Assembly: GCA_963383645.1 (NCBI GenBank) | Contig: OY726571.1 | Span: forward strand, 84,072,619 to 84,136,618 | Origin: Muscardinus avellanarius | Taxonomy: Eukaryota; Chordata; Mammalia; Rodentia; Gliridae | Length of the DNA stretch: 64,000 bases | Direction of reading: 5' to 3' | Shown: positions 1 through 11,720 of the stretch, piece by piece | Layout of the letters: the number at the start of each line of letters is the position of its first letter | How positions within the stretch are numbered: position 1 is the first letter of the stretch | Translations under genes and position numbers: made by a program | Notes under the pieces: model-generated | What the model saw: only the letters and a program-made list of their open reading frames with translations | What the model was told of the DNA's origin: nothing | Databases searched by the model: none

Positions 1-78
1 TGGCTTCGAACCTGTGTGATCCTCCTGTCTCAGCCCCCCAAGCGCGGGGGTTACAAGCGTGCGCCACCACACTCGGCT
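1..78 (-). repeat. B1-dID-like SINE, cut by window start
   Basis: Antisense left (B1-like) half ending in the reverse complement of the GCC(A/G)GGCGTGGTGG head. The right half lies outside the window. Confidence 0.85.
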
Positions 79-215
79 TTATTCTTTTATTTTGAAACTG
101 GGTCTTCACTAAGTTTCAGAGAGCCTAATAGTTGCTGAGGCTGGACACGAACCTGTGATCCTCCTGTCTTAGCCTCCCAAGTACTGGGATTATAAGCATG
201 CACCACCACTCCCCG
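79..215 (-). repeat. B1-dID-like SINE fragment
   Basis: Antisense B1-like half with the GGGATTATAAGCATG motif, lacking the ID half. It abuts the preceding SINE head to tail. Confidence 0.8.
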
Positions 216-1066
216 TGGGAATAAGGTATTAAATAGAAAGGCTGAAATTATTTATTTGGCTCTTGACGACTTTCAGTTAAATTGGACTTTGTGTCCGAGG
301 AGAGAATCCTGGCCATTTAGGTATAATGGTTAGAGCCCTACTCCAGTGTATAACTCTCTCACCCTCTTGTTGACAGGCTTCCTCCTTGGCAAAACAAAAC
401 AAACAAACAAAAAACCAACCAAAAACAAAACAGAACAAAGAAAACCAGACCTTTCCTCTTCAGGATTCCCCTAGCCTAAAGAGAGAACCAGCCCGAGTGG
501 GGCAGGGAATTGACTCCTCCATTATCGGTGGACCTCGATTAGGTGCTAATCACTTCTGTTCTAAGCCGAGAGCTCTGTAAGGAGCCTGCTTTTACTTCTC
601 TGCTTTCCTGGGCAAACTTCTTGTGGGTATTGATTTCCAGGATCATAGAGGCCAGAATGCAATAATCATTCTGAAATGAGAGTGCTGGTTTGAATCCACA
701 ATTTTCTGCTCTTGGAAAATGGACTGTATTGTAAACCCTTTCACTATCCTTTGCATGAAACGACTTCTGCTTGAAAACCATTGGTCATCCCCTTTGAATG
801 TGGGCGCTATTTTGTATTGGTGATCGGAAGGCAGATCAACACACAACCGGGCCTTAAGTTTTACTCTTTTGACATGCCATGCTAGGCAAAGCTTTTTAAA
901 CTTTTTATTTTAACCCTCAGTGTTCTCCTTTAGAAAACAGGCATAGTGACGGTACCCCTCCCGAGGGCTAGCACCGCATGGTTGATTAAACATCGCAGAG
1001 CCAGTACTGTATTGCTCATGATACATGATACATGCAACTGTGCGAGGCACTTTTTATGCTTCTTTT
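216..1066. other. Unique intron tract
   Basis: No recognisable repeat or gene except an A-rich, CAAA-rich stretch at about 391-442. Small ORFs here have no recognisable domains. Confidence 0.6.
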
Positions 1067-1075
1067 ATTTTACAC

Positions 1076-1259
1076 TTTTTTTTTTTTGTACTGGGGATGG
1101 AACCCTTCTACCTCTGGGCTACACTCCCAGACCTATTTTATATTTTTTATTTGAAAACAGGGTCTCTTAAGCCAGAGAGGCTGGTTTCAAACCTGTGTGG
1201 TCCTCCTGTCTCCACCTCCCAAGTGCGGGGATTACAAGTGTGCGCCACCACGCCCGGCT
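1076..1259 (-). repeat. B1-dID-like SINE
   Basis: Complete antisense element: poly-T, reverse-complement ID half, TCTTAAGCCAG core, B1 head. Flanked by direct repeats ATTTTACAC (1067-1075 and 1260-1268). Confidence 0.9.
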
Positions 1260-1888
1260 ATTTTACACTATTTTTTGACGACCAGCTTGGTACCTCTCCA
1301 GGGAGAAGCTTAGGTCGACATTGGATGAGACTCAGGCTTGTGACTGTGACTAACAGGGCCACAGGTAAATGAAATCTACAGGACTATGAAGCACGTCAGG
1401 TGATAAACAAAAGGATGGAACTTGTTTCCCAGGCACGTCGCAGGTCTTGCTAGTCACCGTGTCCTCCTCGGGGACCAACAGGGTGGAGACGAAGCAGTGG
1501 CGTCTGGAGCCACAGAGAGGCTGCACCTTGGCCTGAGATAGGAATGCTTCCCCAGCTGAACAGCAGAAGGCTCCTCCCTCCTGCCCACTGCAGGAAGGAC
1601 CAGCTTGCTCATTTGGTCCCTTTGTGAACCTGGTTACTGGATGTAGAGTATCTCTGGTCCCAAATGATGTCCTTGTGAAGTCTCTAAAGCAGAAATGATA
1701 TAGAGTAAAATATAAAAAGGATGCTTGTTTAGAGAGCAGGACTCATTGAGATGTTTTAATGATCTGGCAAAAAAGTTAAAGCATTTTTTTTTTTAAGACA
1801 TACAGCATCACTAATATTTAATGGTAGATCTCACTCATAAAGTTCCAAATTTATATATACATAATTTAATTTTATTTATTCATTTGTT
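1260..1888. other. Unique intron tract
   Basis: Nothing recognisable beyond short T- and A-rich runs. Confidence 0.5.
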
Positions 1889-2080
1889 TATTGGTACTGG
1901 GGATTGTTACTGGTACTGGGGATCGAAGTCAGGGGCATTGTACCACTCAGTTGTACCCCTGGCTTTTTTTTTTTTGAGACAGGGTCTCACTAACTTACCC
2001 AGGCTGGTCTCCAACTTGTGATCCTTCTGTCTTAGCTTCCCAAGTACAAGGATTACAGGTGTGCACCACCATGACCAGCT
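1889..2080 (-). repeat. Older B1-dID-like SINE
   Basis: Antisense element with a short internal repeat of the TGGTACTGGGGAT motif and a diverged B1 half ending GACCAGCT. Confidence 0.8.

Positions 2081-2082
<2 letters not shown>

Positions 2083-2125
<43 letters not shown>
2083..2125. repeat. (TG)n microsatellite
   Basis: About 21 uninterrupted TG units directly abutting the 5' (head) end of the antisense SINE. Confidence 0.98.
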
Positions 2126-2127
<2 letters not shown>

Positions 2128-4106
2128 ATGTATATACATGTTTGCAAATGGTGGCAAATACCCAATTAAAGACTCTTTTAGTTGCCCATTTGGTTTAAAA
2201 TGTGAGCTGGAGAGTCTTAGTATGTACCTACTCAGTAATTTCAGTCCCTCACCATCTTGGTAAGTGAAACTGTGTAGGCGGTTGTGTGGTTTTTAATTCT
2301 TGCTTGACAGAGTGGGGTTTTTTTTCCCTTTCAATTAGTAAACAAGCTAAACAATGGTCTTCAGTGTGCATTAGAGCAACGGCTCGAAGGCACCTGGAAG
2401 GGACACCATGTTTAGAGATGAAGTCCTAGCCTGTTTGATTTATGGGGAAGGCTAACTAACGCATTGTTTCTGTAGAAGTGACTGCAGGGGCTTGTTACGG
2501 GTCCCCCTCCATTCAGGTTGTTTCAGATATTATTGGAAATCCCTAACAGTGCTGTTGGCCTTGGTTTGGGAATTGGCTCGATTGAATAGGGAGGCTTGTG
2601 TGAAATTCCATTAATTAGCTCTTTTGCTGTTTCTAAGGGATAGGCCTGGTCCTTGATTGGAAGAACATAAGCATCTTTTGAATTGCTCTGCAAACAGTAG
2701 TCTTAAGAACATTGCACATCAAAATATTAAAACCAGTCCCCATAAGTTTTTCCTCTCATCTCTTAATGTTTCTAATACGTACACTCAGTTTTTACGTGGC
2801 ACTGTTCATTGGTTCCTCGGCCTGGTTTGGCTTTATTAGAATGGCATCTTCGGTGACCTAAAACCTAGACAAGTTTGGGACTCCCTGGTAAGAATATACC
2901 ACTGTATCTAATAGAATAAAATGTTAACAAATACATACTAATTCATTTTTTCCAAATAATTATTAAAATTTTCTGGGACCCAGTCTTTGCATCTGTTAAA
3001 TGGGGATCATGACAATATGAAGAATTTGGGGGATATGGCGGGGGGTGGGTTGGAACGAGAGTATAAAGAACTGAGTGAGGATGTCTAGGGACACTCAGGG
3101 TACAGTCCCAGATCTGCTCTTCATGTAGATGGGGTCAGTGCGATTTGAATAGTACCTCATTCTTAATACAGTGTTGGGGCCCGAGGACATTTGGGGTATG
3201 TACCTAATAGTTATAACATCATCTAGACCCTAGGGTGTTAAGGCTGAGGCACCGATGCAACCTCTGGAGAAATTTTGAGTGTTTTAACTATCGGTTAGGA
3301 TGCGGGCGGAGGAATAGGTGCCTGCCATCAGAGCAGACTTAACGTACAACTTGGTAGGTTCTTTCGGAAAACTGAGTCCAGTGGCTGTTAATAGTGTCAT
3401 TACTGGCTCCAGACAGAGGCTGAAGATGTTTACTTCTTCCACATTGTTGGGTCCTTAGAGTTGGCGTCAACTTAGAAGGCATTGTTTGGATCAAAATAGC
3501 TGATTGTTATACAATACAGTGTATAGACAGTGAAATGAGTGCAGTGCTTTCAAGGAACAAAGAGTGCGTGTGAACTTGAAGAGACGTAGCACGCCAAATC
3601 AGGTCCGTGCCTCGTCTGTTTCGTTCATTACTGCCACTCTTGTGCCCAGGACAGGGTCTGGCATAAATCAATACATAAACGAACAGTGATTCTAGAAGGC
3701 GCCAAGTGCCGGGAAGGAATGTGCTCGGCGGCAGGCTGGCGCAGAGTCGCATCTGATCTGAGAGTTGCGCAGGCGCGCAGTGGTTTGCAATGACAAAAAC
3801 ACAGACAGCGAGAGGCTTTTGATGTACTCTGGTGGAAAAAGGTTTTGGCCATTGAAGATGCCCGATCACTAACATTGTAGGCTTCTATTTTGTATGCTCT
3901 TTTAAAAAATGCATCTTAGAATATGAAGTTGCCTGGTATTTTTACAAAAGAATATTTCTGTGATTTTAAAAATTAAAAATTAAAAAGGGTCCTCCATCAA
4001 AGACAGTTGGAGAGGGGGGCCTTGGGCTGTCGAGTGACAGGCTGGTGATGGAATGGTAACTCCTTAAGTTAGGTGGCCTCTCTGAAGATGAGGCGTGCAG
4101 CCAAAG
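2126..4106. other. Unique intron tract with a possible MIR core
   Basis: No gene recognised. TTTGCATCTGTTAAATGGGG at about 2985-3004 resembles a sense-strand MIR core. The 122-codon antisense ORF at 3507-3875 has no recognisable motif and is probably chance. Confidence 0.5.
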
Positions 4107-4640
4107 CTAAAGACACTGGGGAAGACATCTTAAAGGCAGAATAAATTAGAAGTGCAAAAGTGTCAAGGCAGCAGCGGGCCTGGTTAGTAAGTTCTAGAAA
4201 CAGAAAGAAGCTAGAAGTTTAAGGAGTGAGTAAGTGATATGACAGGTGGTTGGGAGATAGGTTGGCAAGGACTAGATCCTCTAAGAACGTACTGCTCTCG
4301 GCCTGGGTTTGGGTTTTGTTCTGAGTGGTCGTTGTTGGTGTGATTTCACACATAGTTTGGGAAGTTCATTTTTGCTATGTAGGCTGTCAAGGGGGAATGA
4401 AATTTAAGAGGCTATTATGGTGGAAGAGATGGAGGGGAGTAGAACAAAATGTATGATATCTTGAAATCAAACGGGTAGAATTTGCTGGTTGGCAGGATTT
4501 CAGAAGGGAAAGAAAGGGAAGATTCAAGGAAGAATCCTGAGTATTTGTCTTTGGCCATTTGGATGAATAAAGATGCCACTGATTAAGCAGAAATAGACAC
4601 TTCCTGAGGAGAGAGGTGTGTGTGGGCATCAAAAGAACTG
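4107..4640 (+). repeat. Ancient interspersed repeat, copy A (family not assigned)
   Basis: Resembles a common old mammalian repeat with phrases such as GGCCTGGTTAGTAAGTTCTA, GAGGCTATTATGGTGGAAGA and TTGGATGAATAAAGATGCCA. I cannot name the family reliably. Its first 130 bp recur at 4700-4830. Confidence 0.55.
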
Positions 4641-4699
4641 AGACACGGCGTCTTCCTTGATCCTGTGTACCTTTTTTAGTGAATCCGTTGAACAACCTT

Positions 4700-4830
4700 T
4701 AAAGATACCAGAGAAGACCTTATAAAGGCGGAATACGTCAGAGCGCAGAGATATCAAGTCAGTAGCAGGCCTGGTTAGTGGATTCTAGAAGGAGGAAGAG
4801 GCCAGGAGTGTGAGGAGCAGGAAGAATTCC
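4700..4830 (+). repeat. Second, partial copy of the 4107-4640 repeat
   Basis: Shares AAAGA.ACC..-.GAAGAC..TATAAAGGC-GAATA and GCAGGCCTGGTTAGT with 4107-4240, in the same orientation, about 590 bp downstream. Many point differences indicate an old duplication or two insertions. Confidence 0.65.
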
Positions 4831-5930
4831 ATAGATCTTCTATGTACTATTAGCCTATTGTACAGATGATTTGGAGAGGAAATATTTAATGAAGAAGGCT
4901 TCTTGGGGTCTCCAATTGGTTCTAGTGGTTTACATTCATTGGAGAAAGAATTCTCGTTTATGAGATATTTTGGAAATTCTCAGAAAAATTGTTTGGAGCT
5001 AATGGGGAGGCTTTGTTCATATTAGCCATTATTTGCTCCAGAGTGACATCCTGGTTTTGTATTTATTTAGGCATGTTTTTACTCATTCCACAAGGGAACA
5101 AGTCACTCAAGTAGTGAAGTATAGGTAGATATCACAGGCCATGATATAGCTTGTGACAGTTGTCTTTTTCCTAAGCTAATGAGAGTGAAAGGAAAACATT
5201 CCACTTTTCATATTAGCTTTTAAGTCCTGAACTTTATTTTCCAAACCATTTTTTATCACTGGCAGCATCTTTTTTTATTTACTTAGTAAATTCAAAAGAT
5301 GAAAAGACCGAGATTTATCATCAAACTTGGAATTACCACACAGGACCTAGCCCCTCGTCCGGAGGACAACTGAGAAAACAGATTAGTTCTGATGCCTAAC
5401 AATCTGTGGAGCATTAGAGCCTCTTCAGAAAGATCTGGATTTTTTTTTATTTGGTGTGGGCTTCTTTTATTTCCCTGATAGAGGCCCTTTGAAATTTTGA
5501 AAGATACCTGGCTTTTGTACAATCGCCGCCTGTGCCAGTCACCAGTTTTGCCAGTCTCCTGGCCCTCTTTGATTCCCTCCTACACTCCTGAGCAGTCCTA
5601 CCTAAGGGTCTCAGGTGCTGTCATTCAGACCCAGTCCCAGAAGAACTGTCTGGCTAATCTTCCTGCAGTTAACCTGTCATCAGGAGCCTGTCACAGGCCA
5701 GCTCGGGGTACAGGGGAAGTATTGTCGGTTCGGTGATATTCCCAGAGAAAAGAAAGCTGCAAGAGTGACCATCTGGAGGAGAACAAACAGGTCCAGTCCC
5801 TTAATATAGGGTTCTGGGCAAAATGGCGCATGTTCACGTCACCGTGGACGTGTGCATGCATGATAGATCCTTGACATGATCTACACATGCGTGTGTGGTG
5901 TCCAGTCAGCATGACTTGTGCATGTGCATT
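4831..5930. other. Unique intron tract
   Basis: Nothing recognisable. Overlapping short ORFs at 5497-5912 on both strands look like chance. Confidence 0.5.
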
Positions 5931-6064
5931 GTATTTTGTTTTGAAACAGTTTGACTAAGCCACTGACAGCCTCACTAAGTGACTGAGGCTGACCTCAAGC
6001 CTGCAATCCTCGTCTCAGCCTCCCAAGTACTGTGATTGATTACAAGTAGTGTATTATATTTGGC
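5931..6064 (-). repeat. B1-like SINE half, diverged
   Basis: Antisense B1 half with a small internal insertion (GATTGATTACAAG) and a degraded head. Confidence 0.65.
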
Positions 6065-6297
6065 CCAGTTGTACTTACACAATTCAGGCTGTGTGGTCTG
6101 ACTGTACATGTGCAGCTGCTTGGCTGGGGGGAGGTATTCCTTCCGGGTCCCCATACCTGTGCTTAATAATTGATCTCTGTCAAGAAATTATGCTGCAGTA
6201 ATGTATCTTTTTTTTTTTCAGATCTAAGTATGATCAAATGACTGTACCACCTGAAACTCCATTTTTATTTCTAAAATAAGATCCAGTGGGTTTTATT

Positions 6298-6523
6298 TAC
6301 TTTGGCAGTATCCATCATAACAAAATATCACAACCTGGGTCACTTGCAAGCAATAAAAATTAAGTTTTCACAGTTCTGGAAGGTGAGAAGTTCAAGATGA
6401 AGGCCAGCAAGGTCCTGGTCAAGCAGGGCAACACCCTGCTTCCAAGATGGTACCCATGGCTGTGTTCCGTGTGAGGAACATTGCCCTTACGTGCTGGAGG
6501 AACAGAATAGCAAGAGAGACGAA
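6298..6523 (-). repeat. MaLR LTR-like remnant (MLT1 type), first part
   Basis: Antisense LTR features: CATAACAAAATATCACA, then TTTTCACAGTTCTGGAAGG and AAGTTCAAGATGAAGG. It resumes after the SINE at 6748-6832. Non-coding remnant of an old LTR element. Confidence 0.6.
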
Positions 6524-6747
6524 CGCTGAGGCATCTGTGCTTGTGATCCCAGCATTTGGAGACTGAGACGGGAGGCTCCAGGTTCACGGCCAGCCTCAGC
6601 TACTTAGTGAGGTCCTTTGCAACTCAGTGAGACCCTGTTTCAAAATAAAAGAATAAAAAATAGGGCTGGGAGTGTAGCTCAGAGGTAGAGTGCCCCTGGG
6701 TTTCATCCCTAGTACCACAAAACAAAACAAAACAAAACAAAACAAAA
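6524..6747 (+). repeat. B1-dID-like SINE inserted in MaLR
   Basis: Sense element: B1 half, ID half (GGGCTGGGAGTGTAGCTCAG) and a (CAAAA)n tail. Confidence 0.88.
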
Positions 6748-6832
6748 GGTTCTACCTCTTAATACCACCACAACAGGGATTAAGTTTCAACAGGTGAATC
6801 TGGAGGACATTCGCATAGCAGATACTTAATCA
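6748..6832 (-). repeat. MaLR LTR-like remnant, second part
   Basis: CTTAATACCACCACAACAGG and GATTAAGTTTCAACAGGTGA continue the antisense MLT1-type LTR broken by the SINE. Confidence 0.6.
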
Positions 6833-6930
6833 TAATTTCCAGATTGGGAACCCAAAATGATTTTGTTTTGTATAACTTTATTGTACTCTGTATAGACTTT
6901 GATACTGTAACTGCCCTTTTTTCTTGTTTT

Positions 6931-7000
6931 TCTTTTGGTGATACTAGGCATTGAACTCAGGGACATTGTACCCCAGCCCTATTTTATTTTTATTTTTATT
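6931..7000 (-). repeat. ID half of a SINE
   Basis: Antisense TGGTGATACTAGGCATTGAA through CCCCAGCCC. Only the right half is present, abutting the next SINE. Confidence 0.7.
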
Positions 7001-7199
7001 TTTTATTTTTTGGTGATACTGGGGTTCCTGGAAACCCTTCTACTTCTGGGCTACACTCCCAGACTTATTTTTTTTTTTTATACTTTATAATTTGGAAACA
7101 GGGTCTCTTAAGCCAGCGCGGCTGGCTTTGAACCTGCGTAATCCTCCTGTCTTCGCCTCCCAAGTGCGGGGATTACAAGCATGCGCCACCACGCCCGGC
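7001..7199 (-). repeat. B1-dID-like SINE
   Basis: Complete antisense element of the TTAAGCCAGCGCGGCTGG subfamily. Confidence 0.9.
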
Positions 7200-7322
7200 A
7201 ATACTAAAGGCTTTTATCACTAAGCGTAGGTCCATCCATTTGGGGGTCCTTTTCTATGCCTCTTCTATCCACATGTCTACAAACTTTCTCAGGCCATCGC
7301 TCTCTTCAGAGAGGGAAATTTA

Positions 7323-7558
7323 AGTCAGGCGTGTTGGCTCACGCTTGTAATCCTAGTACTTGGGAGGCTGAGACAGGAAGAATCGCAGGTTCACGGCCAG
7401 CCTTAGCTACTTAGTGAGGCCCTCTGCAACTTAGTGAGATCCTGTTTCAAAATAAAAAAGAAAAAGAAAGAAATAGGGCTGGGGGTGCAGTTTGGAGGAA
7501 GAATGTCCCAAGGTTCCATTCCCAGTACTGCATAAAATAAAATAATAAATAAATAAAG
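7323..7558 (+). repeat. B1-dID-like SINE
   Basis: Sense element of the longer subfamily (TAGCTACTTAGTGAGGCCCT core) with an AAATAA-rich tail. Confidence 0.88.
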
Positions 7559-8024
7559 TTAAAACAATTTTTTTTTTTTTGCCTAGTTTACTTTTCAACT
7601 TGCTCGTTGTCTTGGTGGACACACCTTTCCAAGGGTCCACTGTGCCTGGCTTTTCATCTGACCTCCCTCCTCACTTCTCTGCCTTACACTGTAGCTTGTG
7701 TGCGGGGCTTCTGGGAACCCTGGTTCTGGGAGGTACCACTGGTGGGGAATTTGCATCGTCTATAATTGTTTTTTAAACAACTCCCACTTTGCTGCCTAGG
7801 GTGCTTCTGAGCAGGAGTATGAGAGACAAGTTGTCCTTTCTTTATACTTTCTCCTTCCTGGTTTCTTGCTTCCATTGAGCTGTCCATGTGGCCTGTCTCC
7901 TATCTAACCAGAAGATCAGCTTATCTCTATCAATACCCAACCCTGGTTAAGCCCTTATGAGCTTTTCTTGTGCTGCCTGAGAGTTCCTTCCAGTTAAGTT
8001 GTCTTACCAGACACTGTGTTTGGA

Positions 8025-8170
8025 AATTAATCTTTACCCCACTTCACGAAGAACGGTATTCCTATCACAGAGTACAGAAAAGTGAAATCACTTAGCAGAA
8101 GTAACAGAGCTAGTAAGAGCCCAAAACACTGACTTCAAAATCTGTCCTCAGCCCCTGTCACATTGTCTGA
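8025..8170 (-). repeat. MIR-like remnant
   Basis: GTGAAATCACTTAGCAGAAG and AACAGAGCTAGTAAGAGCCC read as the antisense MIR core. Diverged. Confidence 0.5.
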
Positions 8171-8292
8171 AGTGCTCAGAATTCTTTTTAACAGTGAAGT
8201 ATAATTTTAAGACAGAAAGTTGGGTAACATTTTCAGGAAACTGCTGATATGTAACTCATCAATGAATAGAGTAAATCAGAACCTGTCCTGTT

Positions 8293-8522
8293 TTGATCCT
8301 ATTTTTTTTTTTTTTTTTGGTTGTACTGGGGTTCCTGGAAGCCCTTCTACCTCCGGTCTACACTCCCAGACACCTATTTTTTTTTTATATATATTTTTAT
8401 TTGGAAACAGGGTCTCTTAAGCCAGCACGGCTGGCTTTGAATTTGCGCGATCCTCCTGTTTCCGCCTCCCAAGCGTGGGGATCACAAGCGTGCGCCACCA
8501 CGCCCGGCTTGATCCTATTTTT
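8293..8522 (-). repeat. B1-dID-like SINE with perfect target-site duplication
   Basis: Antisense element 8307-8508 flanked by TTGATCCTATTTTT at 8293-8306 and 8509-8522, a 14-bp perfect duplication. This indicates a fairly recent insertion. Confidence 0.93.
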
Positions 8523-8900
8523 CAATCAACAGAATTAGAGTTTGCAGCCTGGGTGGCTGTCACTGGATGGGGGAGGACAATGGCGTACCAGGGTGCGGGG
8601 GTGCATTGGCTTGTGTGCTAAGGCACTTTGATGTGTACACAGGCAGCTGGGTGGGAGCATTGCTGCTGCCTTTGTACCACTGCATCTATGCAAGGAGATC
8701 AGTATAACAGTAACTTATAAACGGGGGACTAACAAGAGTACTTTAAGCCCTGCGGTGTCCATTCATGAGCTCTTTATTTATATGAAGTACTTCAAGTGTT
8801 TTAAGGCTGTATAAGTGTTAGCCATAAAAATAACCAACACTAGTATTGTTGAAGAGAGACAATGGCTGGATATTTTATTTATGACAGTTTCAGTGGTGCA

Positions 8901-8934
8901 GTGTGTGTGAGTGTGTGTGTGTGTGTGTGTGTGT
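8901..8934. repeat. (TG)n microsatellite
   Basis: TG units with one GAG interruption. Confidence 0.95.
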
Positions 8935-9140
8935 TCAAGCCAAAGCTACAAAAACAAGCAGGCTTCCTTCTCAGGAGCTCCGTTCTTGTGGCATGGATAA
9001 TCACAGCGGGAATGAGGAGGGAAAGGTGAATTCTTAGAGCCAAGTGTCATATGGCTCTTTCTTTATTTCTATCCACAGTAACACTCAAGAATATCTGCAG
9101 AGTAAATGGATCTTGTGTCTCTTTTGCTAAACTTTTGTTT

Positions 9141-9254
9141 TTAGGACTAGGGCTAGGACCAGCGGGCTTTCTACCTCCAAGCTGTACCCTCATCTTTTTT
9201 TTTTTTTTTTCTTTCTTCTTTTTTAAAATTTGAAACAGGGTCTCGCTACGTTGC
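9141..9254 (-). repeat. Truncated SINE
   Basis: Antisense ID half, a long T/C run and the start of the B1 half (GAAACAGGGTCTCGCTACGT). The B1 head is missing. Confidence 0.75.
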
Positions 9255-9798
9255 TTTTTGGTCCCTGAGGTGTGAGAAAGTGTTACCCAGTTCCTGACAC
9301 ACTCAAGCACTCGAGGAATGGTAGCTATCCCTAAAAGTAACCTAATAAAATGTTAGCCTTAGACTCAGTATGGAAGCATCTATTTTATAATCTCTGCATG
9401 CAGCATTATTTCCCTTATGAAAACTGCCAGCTCAGTAGCTCACAAGCATAGATGTTTCCTTTTCTCTGGTTATCAGAATCAGTAGCTACCACAACCTTTA
9501 TAGGCAATCAGGGAATCAATTTTCTCTACATACCTAGTATACTATAGAACTAATTTTTTGTACTTCCTTTCTGTGTAACTTTAATTAATGCTCAGAGTGA
9601 ACTATGCTAAGAAAAATGAACACATAATATATTATCTTATATGTCTCCTATGCCCTTCAAAACATCTTACTTTCTGTCCTTACTGACTGCTCCCCCTTCA
9701 TGCCCGGCAAATAGGAAACATCTGGTATTAGTTAATGCTATCGGTTCATCACCTCAGTGTAGGTGGCCTAAAATATGCTGAAGCATGTTAGCTTTTTA

Positions 9799-10014
9799 TT
9801 TATTTATCTTTTTTTTGTGGTACTGAGGATTGAACCCAGGGGCATTCTTCTTCTGACATCCCAGCCCTATTTTACTTTTTTTTTTTTTTGAAACTGGGAC
9901 TCACTAAGTTGCAGAGGTCCTCTCTAAGTAGCTGAGGCTGGCCATGAACCTGTGATCCTCCTGTCTCAGCCTCTTAAGGACTGGGATTAGGAACATGTGC
10001 CACCATGCCTGGCT
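9799..10014 (-). repeat. B1-dID-like SINE
   Basis: Antisense element flanked by GCATGTTAGCTTTTTA (9783-9798) and GCATGTTATCTTTTTA (10015-10030), one mismatch. Confidence 0.92.
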
Positions 10015-10389
10015 GCATGTTATCTTTTTAATTAATATTTTTATTTGTGTCTCCCTATTTGAAGCATATTATCAATTATAGACTTGTGCTTTACCCCCCT
10101 AATTTCTTACTGTAAAAGTCTCCACCCTCTACCCCGTTGGATAAATTGTAGCATATCAGCAGGAAGACAGGAAGATTTTTGTTTAATAACAAAAAGCTTT
10201 GAGGTGGTATGTATTCTTTTGGGTGTACTTGATTATATTTCCTAAGAATTGATAAGTACCTATGTTGTTCTTTTAAAATAACTTATAATTGAGCATTTGC
10301 ATTTTTACCCATAAACTAGACTGTTTTATTAAAATTTCATATTTTGTACTTTTATCGGTCTGTTGTAGTCTTAGGATCTCACATCGTAA

Positions 10390-10745
10390 TATAGTAAACA
10401 GTGATAATGACATACATCCACATAGAACTTGGTGAGTTTTCTCCTCAGTTCTCTCCCCACTCTCCCTTCTCCATACATGATAATGGGATTGGCATTGATA
10501 TTTTCACATATGTATACAATGTCCATGGAAGCGTTTCCATCATTAATTCTCCCTCTACTCCTCTCCCTCCCTCACTCCACTGGAGTTTCTCCTTCATTAT
10601 CTCGGTCCCTCTGGCATCCCAATTCATCCCTAGCTTCTGCATCAGAGAGAAAACATATGACCCTTCACTTTTTGTGACTGGCTAATTTCGCTTAGTAATG
10701 TTCTCCAGGTCCACCCATTCTCCTGCAAAGGACATAATTTTGTTC
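10390..10745 (-). repeat. L1 3'-end fragment
   Basis: Antisense L1 3' region: TGGGATTGGCATTGATATTT, CCTAGCTTCTGCATCAGAGA, TTTTTGTGACTGGCTAATTT, CTCCTGCAAAGGACATAATT. Homologous blocks occur at 52640-53260, 43340-43590 (opposite strand) and 57806-57892. Confidence 0.8.
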
Positions 10746-10910
10746 TTTATATATTTTAGATTTAAGATTAGTTTCTAGTTTTATTGCTTTAGAAATGGAG
10801 ACTACGGCTTTGTGCAGTTTGTTTGTAACCTTCTGGGGTTTTCATTGTGGCCAAATAGGTTATTCATTTCTGTAAATGCTCCCTTGATACTTAAAAGGAA
10901 AATATTGATT

Positions 10911-10991
10911 GATTATTGTGCTGGGGATCTAACCTAAGGCCTCCTGCATACTAGCCAAGCACTCTATCAACTGAGTTATGCCTTCAGCCCA
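10911..10991 (-). repeat. Free-standing ID element (tRNA-derived SINE)
   Basis: Reverse complement reads GGGCTGAAGGCATAACTCAG then TTGATAGAGTGCTTGGC and a GGTTAGATCC box-B-like motif, without a B1 half. Confidence 0.85.
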
Positions 10992-10994
10992 GAT

Positions 10995-11040
<46 letters not shown>
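10995..11040. repeat. (TG)n(TA)n microsatellite
   Basis: About 6 TG units followed by about 16 TA units. Confidence 0.95.
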
Positions 11041-11046
<6 letters not shown>

Positions 11047-11297
11047 GAGTATAAAGCCTGATACAAATCCATGGACTTTATCAATTATATAATTTTAGTC
11101 CTCTGTGCTTTGTTTTTCCTAGGGAATAGCTCAGACTGTCAGCTGTGCGTTCTTCTAGAGCCAGCTTTGGACAGTTTTCATGTATTTCTAATAAATTTTG
11201 TTTCTTATTCTTTTAGTTCTTTTTATCCTTCCAATGCAGTGATACTTGACACAGAAACTCATACTAATTATTACATCTGAATTATTATTCCACTTAA

Positions 11298-11510
11298 ATT
11301 TTTTGTGTGTGGTACTGGGGATGGAACCCAGGGGCCTTCTACCTCTGGGCTACACTCTCAGACCCATTTTATGTTTTTATTTGAAAACAGGGTCTTACTA
11401 GGTTGCTGAGAGCCTCACTAAGTAGCTGAGGCTGGCTTTGAACCTGTGCGATCCTCCTGTCTCAGCCTCCCAAGCACTGGGATTACAAGCGTGCGCCACC
11501 ATGCCCAGCT
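11298..11510 (-). repeat. B1-dID-like SINE in a MaLR LTR
   Basis: Antisense element of the longer subfamily; CCACTTA flanks both sides. Confidence 0.9.
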
Positions 11511-11720
11511 CCCACTTAGGCCATGAGAGCAGAGCCTCATCTCCTGAATGGAACTAGTAAAAAAGGCTCCAGAGAACTGCCTTGCCCCTTCCTCCTGATG
11601 AGCACATAGCTAGCAGTCCCCATGCGTGAAACAGAAAGCATGCCTTCCCCAGATGCTCAATCTGCAGGTGCCTTGATCTTGGGCTTTCTTGCCTTAAGAA
11701 CTGAGTTTCTGTTGATGAGC
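11511..11720 (+). repeat. MaLR LTR remnant (MLT1 type)
   Basis: Sense MLT1 landmarks in order: GCCATGAGAGCAGAGCCTCA, GGAACTAGT, GGCTCCAGAGAACTGCCTTG, GGTGCCTTGATCTTGGGCTT, AAGAACTGAGTTTCTGTTG. Non-coding. Confidence 0.75.

Noticed and set aside
3767..3780. GCGCAGGCGCGCAG as an NRF1 promoter site
   Set aside because: One mismatch at the centre and no CpG island or first exon nearby.
10911..10991. A functional tRNA gene
   Set aside because: It is an ID SINE: tRNA-like promoter boxes but no intact cloverleaf or terminator in the right place.
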